NCBI RefSeq assembly: GCF_900110695.1
Contig: NZ_FOEH01000003.1
Coordinates: 62,001-126,000, forward strand
From: Virgibacillus subterraneus
Lineage (GTDB): Bacteria; Bacillota; Bacilli; Bacillales; Amphibacillaceae
Direction of reading: 5' to 3'
Length of the DNA stretch: 64,000 bases
Of this stretch, positions 33,741 through 44,217 are shown in pieces. A program made the translations under genes and the position numbers. The first letter of the stretch is position 1. Every line of letters begins with the position of its first letter. The notes beneath the pieces are model-generated. The model was not told the origin of the DNA and made no database searches. It saw nothing but the letters and a program-made list of their open reading frames with translations.

Positions 33741-36605
33741 GTGGCACAGAATGAAGAATCTAACGAAAGATTCTGGGGTACTTTTCATGGTCCAAATATG
33801 GGGTATATTGAAGAGCAATATGATTTATACAAAGAAAATCATGAAGCTGTTGACCCATCACTGAGAGAAATCTTTGATGAGCATGGGGCTCCTGAATGGC
33901 TGAACCAATCAAAAGGTACCATACAAGCAACATCTGAATCAGCGCCGTCTATAGATAATGTTAAAAAGCTAACCTCAGCAATGAAACTTGTTGAGGCTAT
34001 TCGTCGTTTTGGGCATTTGGAAGCGGACATCTATCCAGTAGGACGTAAAAAGCGTGATACAGAATTAGTTAATCCAAAAACCTATGGATTATCAGAACAA
34101 GATTTAAGAAATATGCCTGCATCTTGGTTATGGGAGCAATCTCCTAGCGGTGTAGAAGATGGATTCGACGTCATACAAAACTTAAAAAAGCTCTATTCTG
34201 GAACTATTACATTTGAATATGATCATGTCAATAATGATGATGAACGAACATGGCTTTTGGAACGTATTGAGTCTGGAGAGTTTCATTTAAAACTTTCCAA
34301 TGAGGAACAAAGGCAATTACTTGAACGTCTTGCTCATGTAGAAGGTTTTGAAGGTTTTTTGCAGAAAACTTTTGTGGGGCAGAAGCGCTTCTCGATTGAA
34401 GGCTTGGAAGCGATGGTCCCAATGCTTGATCGTATTGTTAAGTATGCGACAGAAGACAAAGTTGAACATATAATGATGGGAATGGCCCATCGTGGACGTT
34501 TAAGCGTTTTAGCGCATGTATTAGGAAAACCTTACGATAGAATATTTTCTGAATTTCACCATTCACCAGATAAAGAGTTAATACCCTCAGAAGGATCTAC
34601 AGGTATTAATTATGGATGGACTGGAGATGTGAAGTATCACTTTGGTGCAACAAAAGAAGTGAAGGATGGCGATGAAATCGAAACGCGAATCACGCTTGCA
34701 CATAATCCATCACATCTAGAATTTGTAAACCCGGTTGTTGAAGGATTTGCCCGTGCTGCTCAAGATAATCGATCAGAAAGTGGCTATCCAGAACAGGATA
34801 TTAATAAAGCTGTAGGTGTATTAATCCATGGAGACGCAGCGTTTATTGGTGAAGGTGTTGTTGCAGAAACATTGAACTTAAGTGGATTGCCTGGCTACAA
34901 GACAGGTGGAACACTCCATATTATCGCAAATAACCTTGTTGGTTACACAACAAATCAAGAAGATGGACGATCAACTCGTTATGCTAGTGATTTGGCAAAA
35001 GGGTTTGAAATACCAATTATTCATGTCAATGCTGATGATCCAATTGCATGCGTTTCTGCAATCAAAATTGCCTATGAATATCGTCAAAAATTTCATAAAG
35101 ATTTTCTGATTGACCTGGTAGGCTATCGTCGCTATGGACATAATGAAATGGACGAACCGCGTACAACTCAGCCATATTTATATCAGGATATTGATGAGCA
35201 CTCAACAGCGGCAAAAGTTTTTGCCGATAGGCTGAAGGTTGACGGTGTTGTAGATACGGATGAATTTGAAAAAATTAAAGATCAAGTAGAATCTAGTCTG
35301 CGTGGTATTTATGACGGTATGAAAGAAAATAAGACAGGCGAGGCCGAAGCTAAAAATATGCCAAAAGCATTAGCAAATGGTTTGGATCGCTTTGAAACAG
35401 CAGTTGCGCTTGAGGATTTGAAAGCTCTTAATGCTGGTATATTGAAACGTCCTGAAGGATTTACCGGGTTTAAGAAACTCGAAAAAATTCTGAAGCGTCG
35501 CGAGAATGTTCTAGAAGAAGGAAACAAAGCAGACTGGGGAGCAGGAGAAGCTTTAACATACGCATCTATATTAAATGATGGTATTCCGATCCGACTAACA
35601 GGTCAGGATACGGAACGTGGAACATTTGCACATAGACATATGGTGTTACACGATGTTAAAACTGCTGAAACCTATTGTCCAATGCATGGCTTAGATCAAG
35701 CTAAAGCATCTTTTGATATTCGTAATAGTCCGCTTTCTGAAGCAGGTGTATTAGGATTTGAATACGGGTACAGTGTACAATCCAAAAACACTCTAGTGAT
35801 CTGGGAAGCTCAATTCGGTGATTTTGCGAATGCTGGTCAGGTTATCTTTGATCAGTTCATCGCAGCAAGTCGTGCGAAATGGGGCGAAAAGTCCAACATG
35901 GTTATGCTGTTGCCACATGGCTATGAAGGTCAGGGTCCAGAACATTCCAGTGCACGTTTAGAGCGGTATTTGCAGATGGCCGCAGAGAAAAACTGGATAG
36001 TAGCAAATGTGACATCAGCAGCGCAATTTTTCCATTTAATTCGTCGTCAGGCAGCACTACGTGATAAAGAGGAAGCACGACCATTAGTGTTAATGACTCC
36101 AAAAAGCTTATTGCGTAATCAGCGCGTTGCATCCACTGCGGAAGAGTTTACAGAAGGAAAATTTGAACCTTTGAGACAACAACCTAACTTGAAGGTAAGT
36201 AAGAAAAATGCAAAGCGTTTATTAATTGGTAGCGGTAAAGTAATGGTGGATGTTGAAGATGCAATTGATAATTCAGAAGAGAATTTTGATTGGCTTCGTG
36301 CATTTCGATTAGAACAAATTTATCCGTTTCCGAAAAAAGAACTAGAAAAAGCATTAAAAGAACTTCCTAACCTAGAGGAGATTGTCTGGGTACAAGAAGA
36401 ACCGAAAAACATGGGCAGCTGGGATTTCGTGGATGATTACTTAAGAGAATTGTTGAACGAGGGTCAATCGCTACGTTATATAGGCCGTCCAGACCGTTCC
36501 TCTCCAGCAGTTGGTGAGCCGAACATACACAAAACAGAACAGAACCAAATAGTACGAGAAGCGATTAATCCGTCAAAAGGAGGAGATTCCAGTGAACGAA
36601 ATTAA
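33741..36605 (+). CDS. odhA: 2-oxoglutarate dehydrogenase E1 component
   Basis: The 954-residue protein is the thiamine-diphosphate-dependent E1 of the 2-oxoglutarate dehydrogenase complex. It has the short N-terminal E2-docking segment ([15 protein letters not shown]), the ThDP/Mg region with [18 protein letters not shown] and [13 protein letters not shown], and the C-terminal transketolase-like domains ([20 protein letters not shown]). It decarboxylates 2-oxoglutarate in the TCA cycle. GTG start after GGGGGT. It overlaps odhB by 14 bases. Length fits Bacillus OdhA. Confidence 0.97.
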   Translation: MAQNEESNERFWGTFHGPNMGYIEEQYDLYKENHEAVDPSLREIFDEHGAPEWLNQSKGTIQATSESAPSIDNVKKLTSAMKLVEAIRRFGHLEADIYPVGRKKRDTELVNPKTYGLSEQDLRNMPASWLWEQSPSGVEDGFDVIQNLKKLYSGTITFEYDHVNNDDERTWLLERIESGEFHLKLSNEEQRQLLERLAHVEGFEGFLQKTFVGQKRFSIEGLEAMVPMLDRIVKYATEDKVEHIMMGMAHRGRLSVLAHVLGKPYDRIFSEFHHSPDKELIPSEGSTGINYGWTGDVKYHFGATKEVKDGDEIETRITLAHNPSHLEFVNPVVEGFARAAQDNRSESGYPEQDINKAVGVLIHGDAAFIGEGVVAETLNLSGLPGYKTGGTLHIIANNLVGYTTNQEDGRSTRYASDLAKGFEIPIIHVNADDPIACVSAIKIAYEYRQKFHKDFLIDLVGYRRYGHNEMDEPRTTQPYLYQDIDEHSTAAKVFADRLKVDGVVDTDEFEKIKDQVESSLRGIYDGMKENKTGEAEAKNMPKALANGLDRFETAVALEDLKALNAGILKRPEGFTGFKKLEKILKRRENVLEEGNKADWGAGEALTYASILNDGIPIRLTGQDTERGTFAHRHMVLHDVKTAETYCPMHGLDQAKASFDIRNSPLSEAGVLGFEYGYSVQSKNTLVIWEAQFGDFANAGQVIFDQFIAASRAKWGEKSNMVMLLPHGYEGQGPEHSSARLERYLQMAAEKNWIVANVTSAAQFFHLIRRQAALRDKEEARPLVLMTPKSLLRNQRVASTAEEFTEGKFEPLRQQPNLKVSKKNAKRLLIGSGKVMVDVEDAIDNSEENFDWLRAFRLEQIYPFPKKELEKALKELPNLEEIVWVQEEPKNMGSWDFVDDYLRELLNEGQSLRYIGRPDRSSPAVGEPNIHKTEQNQIVREAINPSKGGDSSERN

Positions 36606-37842
36606 AATTCCAGAGCTTGCAGAGTCCATTACAGAAGGTACAATTGCCGAGTGGCTAGTGAAAAAAGGCGACAAGATAGAAAAAGGTGATCCAGTTGTAG
36701 AACTGGAAACAGACAAAGTTAATGTCGAAGTTAACTCCGATTTTGCCGGCGTAATTACTGAAATTGTCAGTGAAGAAGGCGAAGACGTTGAAGTTGGAGA
36801 CGTAATTGCTAAAATAGATGAAAATGGTGAAGCTGGCGGGGATGCTTCAGCTGAAGAGCCAAAAGAAGAAAAGAAAGAGGAAGCACCTAAAAAAGAGGAA
36901 CCAAAAGAACCAGCGAAAGAAGATGCTTCTAATAATAAGCAAGATGTAATTGCATCACCTGCTGCTCGTAAACGTGCTCGCGAACTGGGAATCGATTTAA
37001 GTAGTGTTCAAGCACGTGATCCATTAGGTCGTATCCGTCCTGAAGATGTTGATTCTGCAGCAAAGGGCGGCAGTGATAAGAAAGAATCCAAGCCAGCTAA
37101 AAAAGAAGAACCTAAGAAATCCGAGAAAACAGAGTTCGATAAACCTGTTGAACGCGTGAAAATGAGCCGTCGCCGCCAAACGATTGCAAATCGGCTTGTT
37201 GAAGTTCAGCAAGAAGCAGCGATGCTGACAACTTTTAACGAAGTGGACATGACAAACGTTATGAAGCTTCGCAGTGAGCGCAAAGAAAACTTTATTAAGA
37301 AACACGATGTTAAACTTGGCTTTATGTCATTCTTTACCAAAGCAGTAATCGGTGCATTGAAAGAGTTCCCACTGTTGAATGCAGAAATACAGGGCAACGA
37401 GATTGTAATGAAGAAATTCTATGACATCGGAATTGCTGTATCTACTGAGGAAGGTCTTGTAGTACCAGTTGTTCGCGACGCAGATCGTCTTGACTTTGCT
37501 GGTGTTGAACGTGAAATTGGTAACTTAGGCAAGAAAGCTATTAATAAAGAATTAGGATTGAACGACTTACAAGGTGGAACATTCACCATCACAAATGGTG
37601 GTACTTTTGGATCCATGATGTCAACTCCTATTTTAAACGCACCACAAGTAGGTATTCTTGGTATGCATAACATTCAAAAACGTCCAATGGTAATGCCAGA
37701 CGATTCCATTGAAGTACGTCCAATGATGTATCTTGCAGTGTCTTATGATCACCGTATTGTTGACGGGAAAGATGCGGTGCAATTCTTAGTTAGAATTAAA
37801 GAATTGCTTGAAGACCCATATGATCTATTGTTAGAAGGATAA
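36592..37842 (+). CDS. odhB: Dihydrolipoyllysine-residue succinyltransferase (E2 of the 2-oxoglutarate dehydrogenase complex)
   Basis: The 416-residue protein has one lipoyl domain (1-78, lipoyl Lys42 in [11 protein letters not shown]), an acidic/Lys/Pro-rich linker (about 85-118), the E1/E3-binding domain ([18 protein letters not shown], about 123-157), a second flexible linker, and the acyltransferase domain ending in [12 protein letters not shown], with the catalytic His. It transfers succinyl groups to CoA. GTG at 36592 is preceded by AGGAGGAG inside odhA. A terminator follows at once. Confidence 0.97.
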   Translation: MNEIKIPELAESITEGTIAEWLVKKGDKIEKGDPVVELETDKVNVEVNSDFAGVITEIVSEEGEDVEVGDVIAKIDENGEAGGDASAEEPKEEKKEEAPKKEEPKEPAKEDASNNKQDVIASPAARKRARELGIDLSSVQARDPLGRIRPEDVDSAAKGGSDKKESKPAKKEEPKKSEKTEFDKPVERVKMSRRRQTIANRLVEVQQEAAMLTTFNEVDMTNVMKLRSERKENFIKKHDVKLGFMSFFTKAVIGALKEFPLLNAEIQGNEIVMKKFYDIGIAVSTEEGLVVPVVRDADRLDFAGVEREIGNLGKKAINKELGLNDLQGGTFTITNGGTFGSMMSTPILNAPQVGILGMHNIQKRPMVMPDDSIEVRPMMYLAVSYDHRIVDGKDAVQFLVRIKELLEDPYDLLLEG

Positions 37843-37872
37843 TTAATTAATTAATTAAAAGCTGTATATGAA

Positions 37873-37906
37873 CCTCGCTTTGATGTATGTCGAAGCGGGG
37901 TTTTTT
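37873..37906 (+). terminator. Terminator of odhAB
   Basis: CCTCGCTT pairs with AAGCGGGG over a 12-base loop, followed by six Ts. Confidence 0.8.
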
Positions 37907-37984
37907 GTATGTTGTGATGTCTTCGGTGGGTGCGAATGGGCAGGATGGCTGTGAATCAGCAGAGGAGAGGTTGTGGAGGGTTGC

Positions 37985-38215
37985 GAATGAGGAGAAGAGG
38001 GGTGTGAATCAGCAGAAGGAGGAGCTGAATCAACAGAAGGAGGAGCTGAATCAGCAGAAGGAGGAGCTGAATCGACAGAAGGAGGAGCTGAATCGACAGA
38101 AGGAGGAGCTGAATCGACAGAAGAGGGTGCTGAATCGACAGAAGGAGGAGCTGAATCAACAGAAGAGGGTGCTGAATCAGCAGAAGAGGGTGCTGAACTA
38201 ACAGAACGGGTATCT
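37985..38215. repeat. Tandem 21-bp repeat, 11 units
   Basis: Units begin every 21 bases from 37985 with GAATCRACAGAAGGAGGAGC or its GAAGAGGGTGC variant. Two looser units lie upstream (from about 37,932). Because 21 is a multiple of three, several frames stay open on both strands (repeating NQQKEEL or SAPPSVD), but none has a proper start signal. The 37,843-38,362 gap holds only the terminator and this array. Confidence 0.9.
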
Positions 38216-38362
38216 GGATAAGCTGCACATCCTGTTACATAATCCAAATGACGATTAAGCTCAAAATTTGCGATAGAAATCTTTTTCAGGTATTGCATTC
38301 TATCCTAAAAACGAATATTATGTTACTTGTGATTATAATTATTCGGAAGTAAGGTGAAGTCA

Positions 38363-39655
38363 TTGGAAAATCTATTTAAACTAAAACAAAACAATACAAC
38401 AATCCAAACAGAGTTTGTTGCAGGCATAACTACATTCTTAACAATGGTCTATATTGTTGTGGTAAATCCGGCAATCCTCTCTTCGGCAGGGGTACCATTT
38501 GATCAAGTATTTATGGCTACGGTCATTGCTGCAGTTGTTGGAACGGTATTCATGGCATTAGGTGCCAATTATCCAATTGCGATTGCGCCAGGTATGGGAC
38601 TGAATGCTTATTTTGCCAGTGTTGTTGCATCTCAGGGGTTATCCTATCAGGTAGTATTTGGAACGGTATTTTTGGCAGGTATTCTCTTTGTTTTATTGAG
38701 TTTCACAAAGTTACGTGAAACGTTAATATGGGCAATACCACCTTCACTAAAATTTGGCATTACATCTGGAATAGGTTTATTCATAGCCTTTCTGGGTCTT
38801 AAGATGTCAGGTATTGTCGTACCAAATGAGGCAAACATGGTTGGTTTTGGTGATCTGCACCAGCCCATGACTCTATTAACTTTAGCTGGATTATTTATAA
38901 CACTAATTCTAATGGCTCGAAATATTAAAGGCGCATTATTTCTAGGTATGCTGGCTACGGGTATCATCGCTTATTTTACCGGTCAGCTGGAATTCACAGA
39001 AGGTTTTACATCGCTTCCACCAATGCCAGTTTTCTTTGATATCGATATCGGTGGAGTGTTTGCCAACGGACTTTATACAGTTGTTTTCGCATTTTTACTG
39101 GTAACGATTTTTGATACAACTGGAACTATGATTGGGGTGGCAGAACAAGCAGGATTTATTAAAGATGGAAAAATGCCACGAGCAAAATCAGCACTATTAG
39201 CTGATGCTACGGCAACAACAGTAGGTTCAATGTTTGGGACAAGTCCTGCTTCAGCATATGTCGAATCTTCTTCTGGTGTTGCGGCGGGTGGTCGTACAGG
39301 CTTAACGGCATTGGTCATCGCTGGATTATTTACAATTTCCATTTTCTTCACACCGGTAGTAGGTGCGATAGCTGGACTACCTGCAATTACAGCTCCTGTA
39401 TTAATTATTGTGGGATGTTTTATGATGGAAGGGCTGGCACGAATTGACTGGAAAACATTCGATGAAGCATTTCCAGCGTTTGCAATTATTTTAACAATGC
39501 CACTGACTTCCAGCATTGCAACAGGGATATCGATTGGATTTATAACGTATCCATTATTAAAATTAGTTACCGGGAAAGGAAAAGATGTCCACTGGATTTT
39601 ATATTTCTTTGGAATAGTGTTCGTCTTGCAAATGATCTTTTTCCCTGCACATTAA
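38363..39655 (+). CDS. NCS2 family guanine/hypoxanthine permease (PbuG/PbuO-like)
   Basis: About 430 residues with 12-14 helices of the AzgA-like branch of NCS2 permeases: TEFVAGITTFLTMVYIVVVNP at the start, NYPIAIAPGMGLNAYFA (substrate-binding region) and FDTTGTMIGVAEQAG with ATATTVGSMFGTSPASAYVESSSGVAAGGRTG. It imports purine bases with protons. TTG at 38363 is preceded by AAGGTGA and gives the usual N-terminus MENLFKLKQNN. No purine riboswitch is recognisable upstream, unlike pbuG of B. subtilis. Confidence 0.88.
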   Translation: MENLFKLKQNNTTIQTEFVAGITTFLTMVYIVVVNPAILSSAGVPFDQVFMATVIAAVVGTVFMALGANYPIAIAPGMGLNAYFASVVASQGLSYQVVFGTVFLAGILFVLLSFTKLRETLIWAIPPSLKFGITSGIGLFIAFLGLKMSGIVVPNEANMVGFGDLHQPMTLLTLAGLFITLILMARNIKGALFLGMLATGIIAYFTGQLEFTEGFTSLPPMPVFFDIDIGGVFANGLYTVVFAFLLVTIFDTTGTMIGVAEQAGFIKDGKMPRAKSALLADATATTVGSMFGTSPASAYVESSSGVAAGGRTGLTALVIAGLFTISIFFTPVVGAIAGLPAITAPVLIIVGCFMMEGLARIDWKTFDEAFPAFAIILTMPLTSSIATGISIGFITYPLLKLVTGKGKDVHWILYFFGIVFVLQMIFFPAH

Positions 39656-39672
39656 TTAAATAAATTTACATG

Positions 39673-39704
39673 GGGCTCTAGCGAATCATAGCTAGGGTCC
39701 TTTT
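39673..39704 (+). terminator. Terminator of the NCS2 permease gene
   Basis: GGGCTCTAGC pairs with GCTAGGGTCC (with G-U pairs), followed by four Ts. The rest of the 39,656-39,971 gap is A/T-rich with a promoter at its end. Confidence 0.6.
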
Positions 39705-39874
39705 AACTTTTGATGGATCTTGGCATCCGCTTGGGGAGTCAGCAGAAGTACAGGATGGGAATATGCTGCTTATATTTTTCTTATAAGTGTGCCGTGAGCA
39801 GTCAAATTAAAGTAGTTAAAAAGTTTCAATGTAGGGTACTACTAAAACAGTGCACAAATTGGAAAAAATTTAAC

Positions 39875-39903
39875 TTGCATGACGTCTGACAACCTGCTAG
39901 AAT
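39875..39903 (+). promoter_or_regulatory. Sigma-A promoter of the nucleoside transporter gene
   Basis: TTGCAT, 17 bases, TAGAAT. Confidence 0.55.
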
Positions 39904-39971
39904 CATTTATGGAAAACGTTATTGTAAGCAGTTACAACAACAGTTAATTAACTATAAGGGAGGCTGCATCC

Positions 39972-41162
39972 GTGGATATACTTCTCGGGTTTCTAGCAAT
40001 CATCATCGTCCTCGGACTAGCATTTTTGATGTCCAACGATAAGAAAAACATTAATTATAAAGGCATCATCGTTATGTTAGGGTCGCAATTTTTAATAACG
40101 TGGTTTATGTTCGCTACAGAAATTGGACAGACAATTATAAACGGTATTTCGGCTGGATTTAATAAATTAATTGAATTTGGCATGGAAGGTATTAACTTTA
40201 TACTTGGTGGGGTTGCACGTACAGAAGGTGGAAGCATTTTCTTCTTTGATGTCCTACTTCTAATTATCTTTTTCTCAACCATTCTGTCAGTGCTAACGTA
40301 TTTAAGAATCTTGCCGCCGATTATTAAATATTTTGGCGGGTTCTTATCAAAAATCACCGGGTTGCCAAAGGTGGAATCGTTTAATGCTGTGAACAGTATT
40401 TTCTTTGGACAATCTGAAGCATTACTAGCGATTAAATCTCAGTTTCATCACTTGGACAAGAATCGTTTATATATTGTAAGTGCGTCGGCAATGGGTTCAG
40501 TTTCAGCATCGATTGTTGGAGCATATATTCAGATTCTTCCTCCAGAATATGTACTCGTTGCATTACCGCTTAACATGTTTAGTGCATTGATGATTTCATC
40601 CGTTATTTCGCCTGTTAATGTGGCAGCGGAAGATGATCATGTTGATGTGAAAGATGTATCAAATGATAAAAGTATTTTTGAAGCAATGGGTAATGGTGCG
40701 CTTGATGGTGGTAAAATTGCTTTAATCGTTGCAGCAATGCTTGTTGCGTTTATCGCTTCACTAGAATTAGTAAATTGGATCATTCAATCAGTGTTTGCTG
40801 GAGTTACCTTACAGCAAATTCTAGGATATATTATAGCTCCGATCGGTATTTTAATGGGTATTGCGCCTGGTGAGGTTATAGAAGCTGGTGGAATAATGGG
40901 TACTAAGATTGTTACGAACGAATTTGTGGCTATGCTAGAGTTCGAAAAAATGCTAGGTAGCATGTCCGAGAAAACAATCGGAATCGTATCCGTATTTCTA
41001 ACAAGCTTTGCCAACTTCTCATCCATTGGTATTATTGCGGGAACAGTACAGGCTATTGACAGCGAAAAAGCAGTCAAGGTTTCTGGCTTTGGAATGAAGC
41101 TATTAGTTGGTGCAACACTTGCGTCAATCTTATCTGCTACCGTAGCAGGAATATTCTTATAG
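39972..41162 (+). CDS. Concentrative nucleoside transporter, NupC/NupG family
   Basis: The 396-residue protein has the CNT layout with three N-terminal helices and the conserved core: GLPKVESFNAVNSIFFGQSEA (nucleoside and cation binding), ASAMGSVSASIVGAYI and, near the end, VFLTSFANFSSIGI. It imports nucleosides with protons or sodium. GTG start after GGGAGG. With the neighbouring NCS2 permease it forms a purine-salvage pair, but the two have separate promoters and terminators. Confidence 0.9.
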   Translation: MDILLGFLAIIIVLGLAFLMSNDKKNINYKGIIVMLGSQFLITWFMFATEIGQTIINGISAGFNKLIEFGMEGINFILGGVARTEGGSIFFFDVLLLIIFFSTILSVLTYLRILPPIIKYFGGFLSKITGLPKVESFNAVNSIFFGQSEALLAIKSQFHHLDKNRLYIVSASAMGSVSASIVGAYIQILPPEYVLVALPLNMFSALMISSVISPVNVAAEDDHVDVKDVSNDKSIFEAMGNGALDGGKIALIVAAMLVAFIASLELVNWIIQSVFAGVTLQQILGYIIAPIGILMGIAPGEVIEAGGIMGTKIVTNEFVAMLEFEKMLGSMSEKTIGIVSVFLTSFANFSSIGIIAGTVQAIDSEKAVKVSGFGMKLLVGATLASILSATVAGIFL

Positions 41163-41172
41163 GAATTATTTA

Positions 41173-41207
41173 GAAAAGCCACCAAGTTTGGGTGGCTTTC
41201 TTCTTTT
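41173..41207 (+). terminator. Terminator of the nucleoside transporter gene
   Basis: AAAGCCACC pairs with GGTGGCTTT, followed by a T-rich tract. Confidence 0.8.
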
Positions 41208-41254
41208 ATGGAGGCACTTTTCGTAAGTTTTATTGCTTTTTAATCATCCAGTTG

Positions 41255-41288
41255 AAAAAAGAAACCTACCAGTAAACTAGCAGGTTTC
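41255..41288 (-). terminator. Terminator of the MATE gene (overlaps its stop codon)
   Basis: On the minus strand GAAACCTGCTAG pairs imperfectly with CTGGTAGGTTTC, followed by six Ts. Confidence 0.7.
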
Positions 41289-42638
41289 ACCACTTCGTAC
41301 ATATTTTTTTTGTAAATAAAGCAGGCGCCATAGTAATGTAATCGCCCCAACACTTAATCCAATAATAATACCAACCCAATAACCAAACGGTTCTAATGCT
41401 GTATAATTCGCCAAAAGCCAGCCACTAGGTAATCCAATGACCCAATATGATACGAATGCCATAATGAGTGTCATATTAACATCTTTATAGCCACGTAATG
41501 CGCCTTGAATTGGCGCGCCGAATGCGTCTGCCAGCTGGAAGAAGATTGCATAATAGATAAATTGCTTCGTTAATTTAATTACTTCAGGGTTCGAGTTATA
41601 AAGTGCTGCAACCATGTCGTTGAATACATATAACACAAGTCCTGCAAATGCGGCGATAAAAATACCGCCACTAATTCCTATATAGCCATATGTTCGGGCA
41701 TGGTCATAACGTTTGGCTCCGACTTCAAAACCAATCGCGATGGTCAGGGCAATGCCAACACTTAGTGGAATCATATATAGCATCGTGGCGAAGTTAATTG
41801 CAGCCTGATGAGCGGCAATTGTATATGTGCTGTAGAAACTCATCAAAAGTGTGACAGCTGAAAAGATACTTGTCTCAAAAAAGATCGCAAAACCAATTGG
41901 GATTCCGATTGTAAGCTGCTCCCACCACGCTTTCAGGGATGGAGAAACCCAATTTAATAAAATCCTGTAGCTGCGAAAAGGCTGAATTTTATGGATGATT
42001 CCTATTGCAATAACACAAACTAACCAATAAGTAATCGCGGTTGCAATACCAGAACCGATGCCACCAAAGGCAGGCACTCCAAGCTTGCCGAAAATAAAAA
42101 TATAATTAAAGAATATATTTAATGGTAGTGAAATCAAAATGATAATCATGGAGACTCGAGTTTGACCAAGAGCATCAATAAAACAGCGTAATGTGTTGAA
42201 AATAAATAAGGGGACAATACCTGTACTTAAGGCAATAAGATAATATTTAGCTGTGTGTCGCACTTGAGATTCCAGGTCCATTGAATTCAGGATAGGGTTA
42301 AGTACAAATGCGCCCAGGACCACAATGATAAGTGCCAATGCAATAGACAAGTAAATACCCTGTTGAATTTTTTTGGATATTTCGCCCTCCGACTTTGCTC
42401 CGGTTAATTGCGCTATAATAGGAGTAATTGCGAGCAGGATTCCATTCACACCGGTGAAAATAGGTACCCAAAGACTGGATCCAATAGCAACACCAGCTAA
42501 ATCAGCAGCACCAGCTTGCCCGGACATCACCGTATCAAAAAAATTCATTAAATACATACTTATTTGGGTAATAAGGATGGGTATTAATATGATATTAAAT
42601 AGTTTTAATTTTTCTTTTAGTGTCGCTGTCTCATACAT
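41277..42638 (-). CDS. MATE family efflux transporter (NorM-like)
   Basis: The 453-residue protein has 12 hydrophobic segments in two bundles of six, typical of MATE antiporters: FFDTVMSGQAGAADLAGVAIG in TM1-2 and DAFGAPIQGALRGYKD in the second half are family hallmarks. It would export cationic drugs in exchange for sodium or protons. The ATG is preceded by AAGGAAGAG. It is divergent from the murG homologue and monocistronic. Confidence 0.9.
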   Translation of the reverse strand: MYETATLKEKLKLFNIILIPILITQISMYLMNFFDTVMSGQAGAADLAGVAIGSSLWVPIFTGVNGILLAITPIIAQLTGAKSEGEISKKIQQGIYLSIALALIIVVLGAFVLNPILNSMDLESQVRHTAKYYLIALSTGIVPLFIFNTLRCFIDALGQTRVSMIIILISLPLNIFFNYIFIFGKLGVPAFGGIGSGIATAITYWLVCVIAIGIIHKIQPFRSYRILLNWVSPSLKAWWEQLTIGIPIGFAIFFETSIFSAVTLLMSFYSTYTIAAHQAAINFATMLYMIPLSVGIALTIAIGFEVGAKRYDHARTYGYIGISGGIFIAAFAGLVLYVFNDMVAALYNSNPEVIKLTKQFIYYAIFFQLADAFGAPIQGALRGYKDVNMTLIMAFVSYWVIGLPSGWLLANYTALEPFGYWVGIIIGLSVGAITLLWRLLYLQKKYVRSGETC

Positions 42639-42750
42639 AATACTCTTCCTTTTTATATGTTTTTCGATTAGGATAGAGAAAGTGATTTTTATAATTATAA
42701 AAGCAATTATACAAGTTAAGTTAGCTTTATGAAAGAAAGGAGTTAATTCT

Positions 42751-43824
42751 GTGAGTACGAATCGAATTCTTTTTACAGGTGGAGGCTCAGCTGGTCATGT
42801 GATCGTTAATCTTGCACTCATACCCATATTCCAAAAAGAAGGCTGGGAAATTGATTATATCGGTTCCAAAAGAGGAATTGAACGAAATCTGATTGAACAG
42901 CTTAAGGGTGTTACATATTATCCGATTTCAACAGGAAAATTACGTCGTTATATGTCTAAGGAAAATTTTAAAGATCCATTTAAAGTAATGAAAGGTACGA
43001 TGCAGGCCTGGCGGATTATTGGTAAGCGAAACCCGTCCATTATTTTCTCGAAAGGCGGTTTTGTTTCTGTGCCAGTAATTATGGCAGCAAAGATGCGTGG
43101 CGTACCAGCTGTTATTCATGAATCAGACTTCACACCAGGACTCGCAAACAAGCTCGCTATTCCTTTTGCTAACAAAGTCTTGGCAACATTTCCTGAAACA
43201 ATGAAATATCTTCCAGAGAAGAAGGCTGAATATGTGGGTGCCATTATTCGGGATGAGTTATTTCAGGGAAATAAGGATAAGGGCTTGGAGTTGTGCGGAT
43301 TCTCTAAAGCAAAACCAGTTTTACTCATCATGGGTGGCAGTGGTGGCTCTGAAAAAATCAACAATACAGTACAAGCTAGCCTTGATGAGCTATTACCAGT
43401 ATTTCAAATAGCACATATATGCGGGCAAGGTAAAACAGACACATCGATAAATCGTGATGGATATAAGCAATTTGAATATGTGAATGAAGTATTGAAGGAT
43501 CTTTTTGCTGCAACTGATTTTGTCCTTTCACGAGCAGGGTCAAATGCTATTTTTGAGTTTTTGGCATTGCGAAAACCAATGCTGCTTATCCCGTTATCAA
43601 AAGAAGCGAGCAGAGGAGACCAAATCATAAATGCGAAATCGTTTGTTGAAAAAAGATATGCTCGTGTAATGGAAGAAGAAGAACTAACAGAAGATTCGCT
43701 GGTGCATGAACTCTCTCAATTAAAAGAGCATGCCCCAATTATGATGGATAACATGAAAAATTATCAGAGCGAGAAAGCGCGAGACCGAGTGATTGAAATT
43801 ATTAAAAACTCAGGTAAAAAGTGA
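42751..43824 (+). CDS. murG: UDP-GlcNAc:lipid I N-acetylglucosaminyltransferase (MurG), staphylococcal-type branch
   Basis: The 357-residue protein has the GT-B fold of MurG: N-terminal loop TGGGSAGHVIVNLALIP, the membrane-association region, IFSKGGFVSVP, HESDFTPGLANK, then the nucleotide domain with MGGSGGSEKIN and LSRAGSNAIFEFLALRKPMLLIP. It adds GlcNAc to lipid I to make lipid II on the inner membrane face. It looks closer to S. aureus MurG than to the dcw-cluster MurG of B. subtilis. GTG start after AAAGGAG. It is isolated here, so it could be a second copy; that cannot be judged from this window. Confidence 0.88.
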   Translation: MSTNRILFTGGGSAGHVIVNLALIPIFQKEGWEIDYIGSKRGIERNLIEQLKGVTYYPISTGKLRRYMSKENFKDPFKVMKGTMQAWRIIGKRNPSIIFSKGGFVSVPVIMAAKMRGVPAVIHESDFTPGLANKLAIPFANKVLATFPETMKYLPEKKAEYVGAIIRDELFQGNKDKGLELCGFSKAKPVLLIMGGSGGSEKINNTVQASLDELLPVFQIAHICGQGKTDTSINRDGYKQFEYVNEVLKDLFAATDFVLSRAGSNAIFEFLALRKPMLLIPLSKEASRGDQIINAKSFVEKRYARVMEEEELTEDSLVHELSQLKEHAPIMMDNMKNYQSEKARDRVIEIIKNSGKK

Positions 43825-43843
43825 ACTATCCCAATAAGCAATG

Positions 43844-43887
43844 AGAAAATGTCCCCAAGCGCATCAGCTTTTCGGGGACATTTCACA
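43844..43887 (+). terminator. Terminator of the murG homologue
   Basis: AAATGTCCCC pairs with GGGGACATTT over a 17-base loop. Confidence 0.65.
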
Positions 43888-44042
43888 TTTAATTCATTAA
43901 ACGGAAACCAGTTATAACGTGTTAGAAATTTAAATGTTATCGAATACTGTAGTATTTTCGACAATTAAGCAAATATATATAGCTAGAAGCCACTGACTTC
44001 CAATAATCATTGTTAATTGGGGATAAACGCTTTAAATACAGT

Positions 44043-44071
44043 TTGATAAAAAAAATGCAATTCCCTATCAT
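44043..44071 (+). promoter_or_regulatory. Sigma-A-like promoter of the betaine transporter operon
   Basis: TTGATA, 17 bases, TATCAT. About 147 bases of leader follow, with a TCAC-N6-GTGA palindrome at 44156-44169. The rest of the 43,825-44,217 gap contains no gene. Confidence 0.5.
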
Positions 44072-44217
44072 AAAGAGTGTTGTCATTAACTTTCATCTTC
44101 ACATCTCTTCTATATATGTATCCTTCAGCTGTTACATCATATACACATATTTTAATCACGTCCGTGTGACGTACTTTTACTTATTTTCGACAATACAAAA
44201 ATAAAGGGGTAATTATT

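Noticed and set aside
37855-38298. Long open frames on both strands over the 21-bp array (repeating SAPPSVD on minus, NQQKEEL on plus)
   Set aside because: A 21-bp period keeps all frames open automatically. Neither strand shows a convincing ribosome site or a nonrepetitive domain, and the odhAB terminator lies at the array edge.
38216-38362. Possible purine riboswitch before the NCS2 permease gene
   Set aside because: None of the conserved purine-aptamer loop sequences is visible, and no terminator/antiterminator pair precedes the gene.
39909-39925. TGGAAAACGTTATTG as a possible CcpA (cre) site before the nucleoside transporter gene
   Set aside because: Spacing is off by one from the cre consensus (an extra A before CG), so I do not call it.
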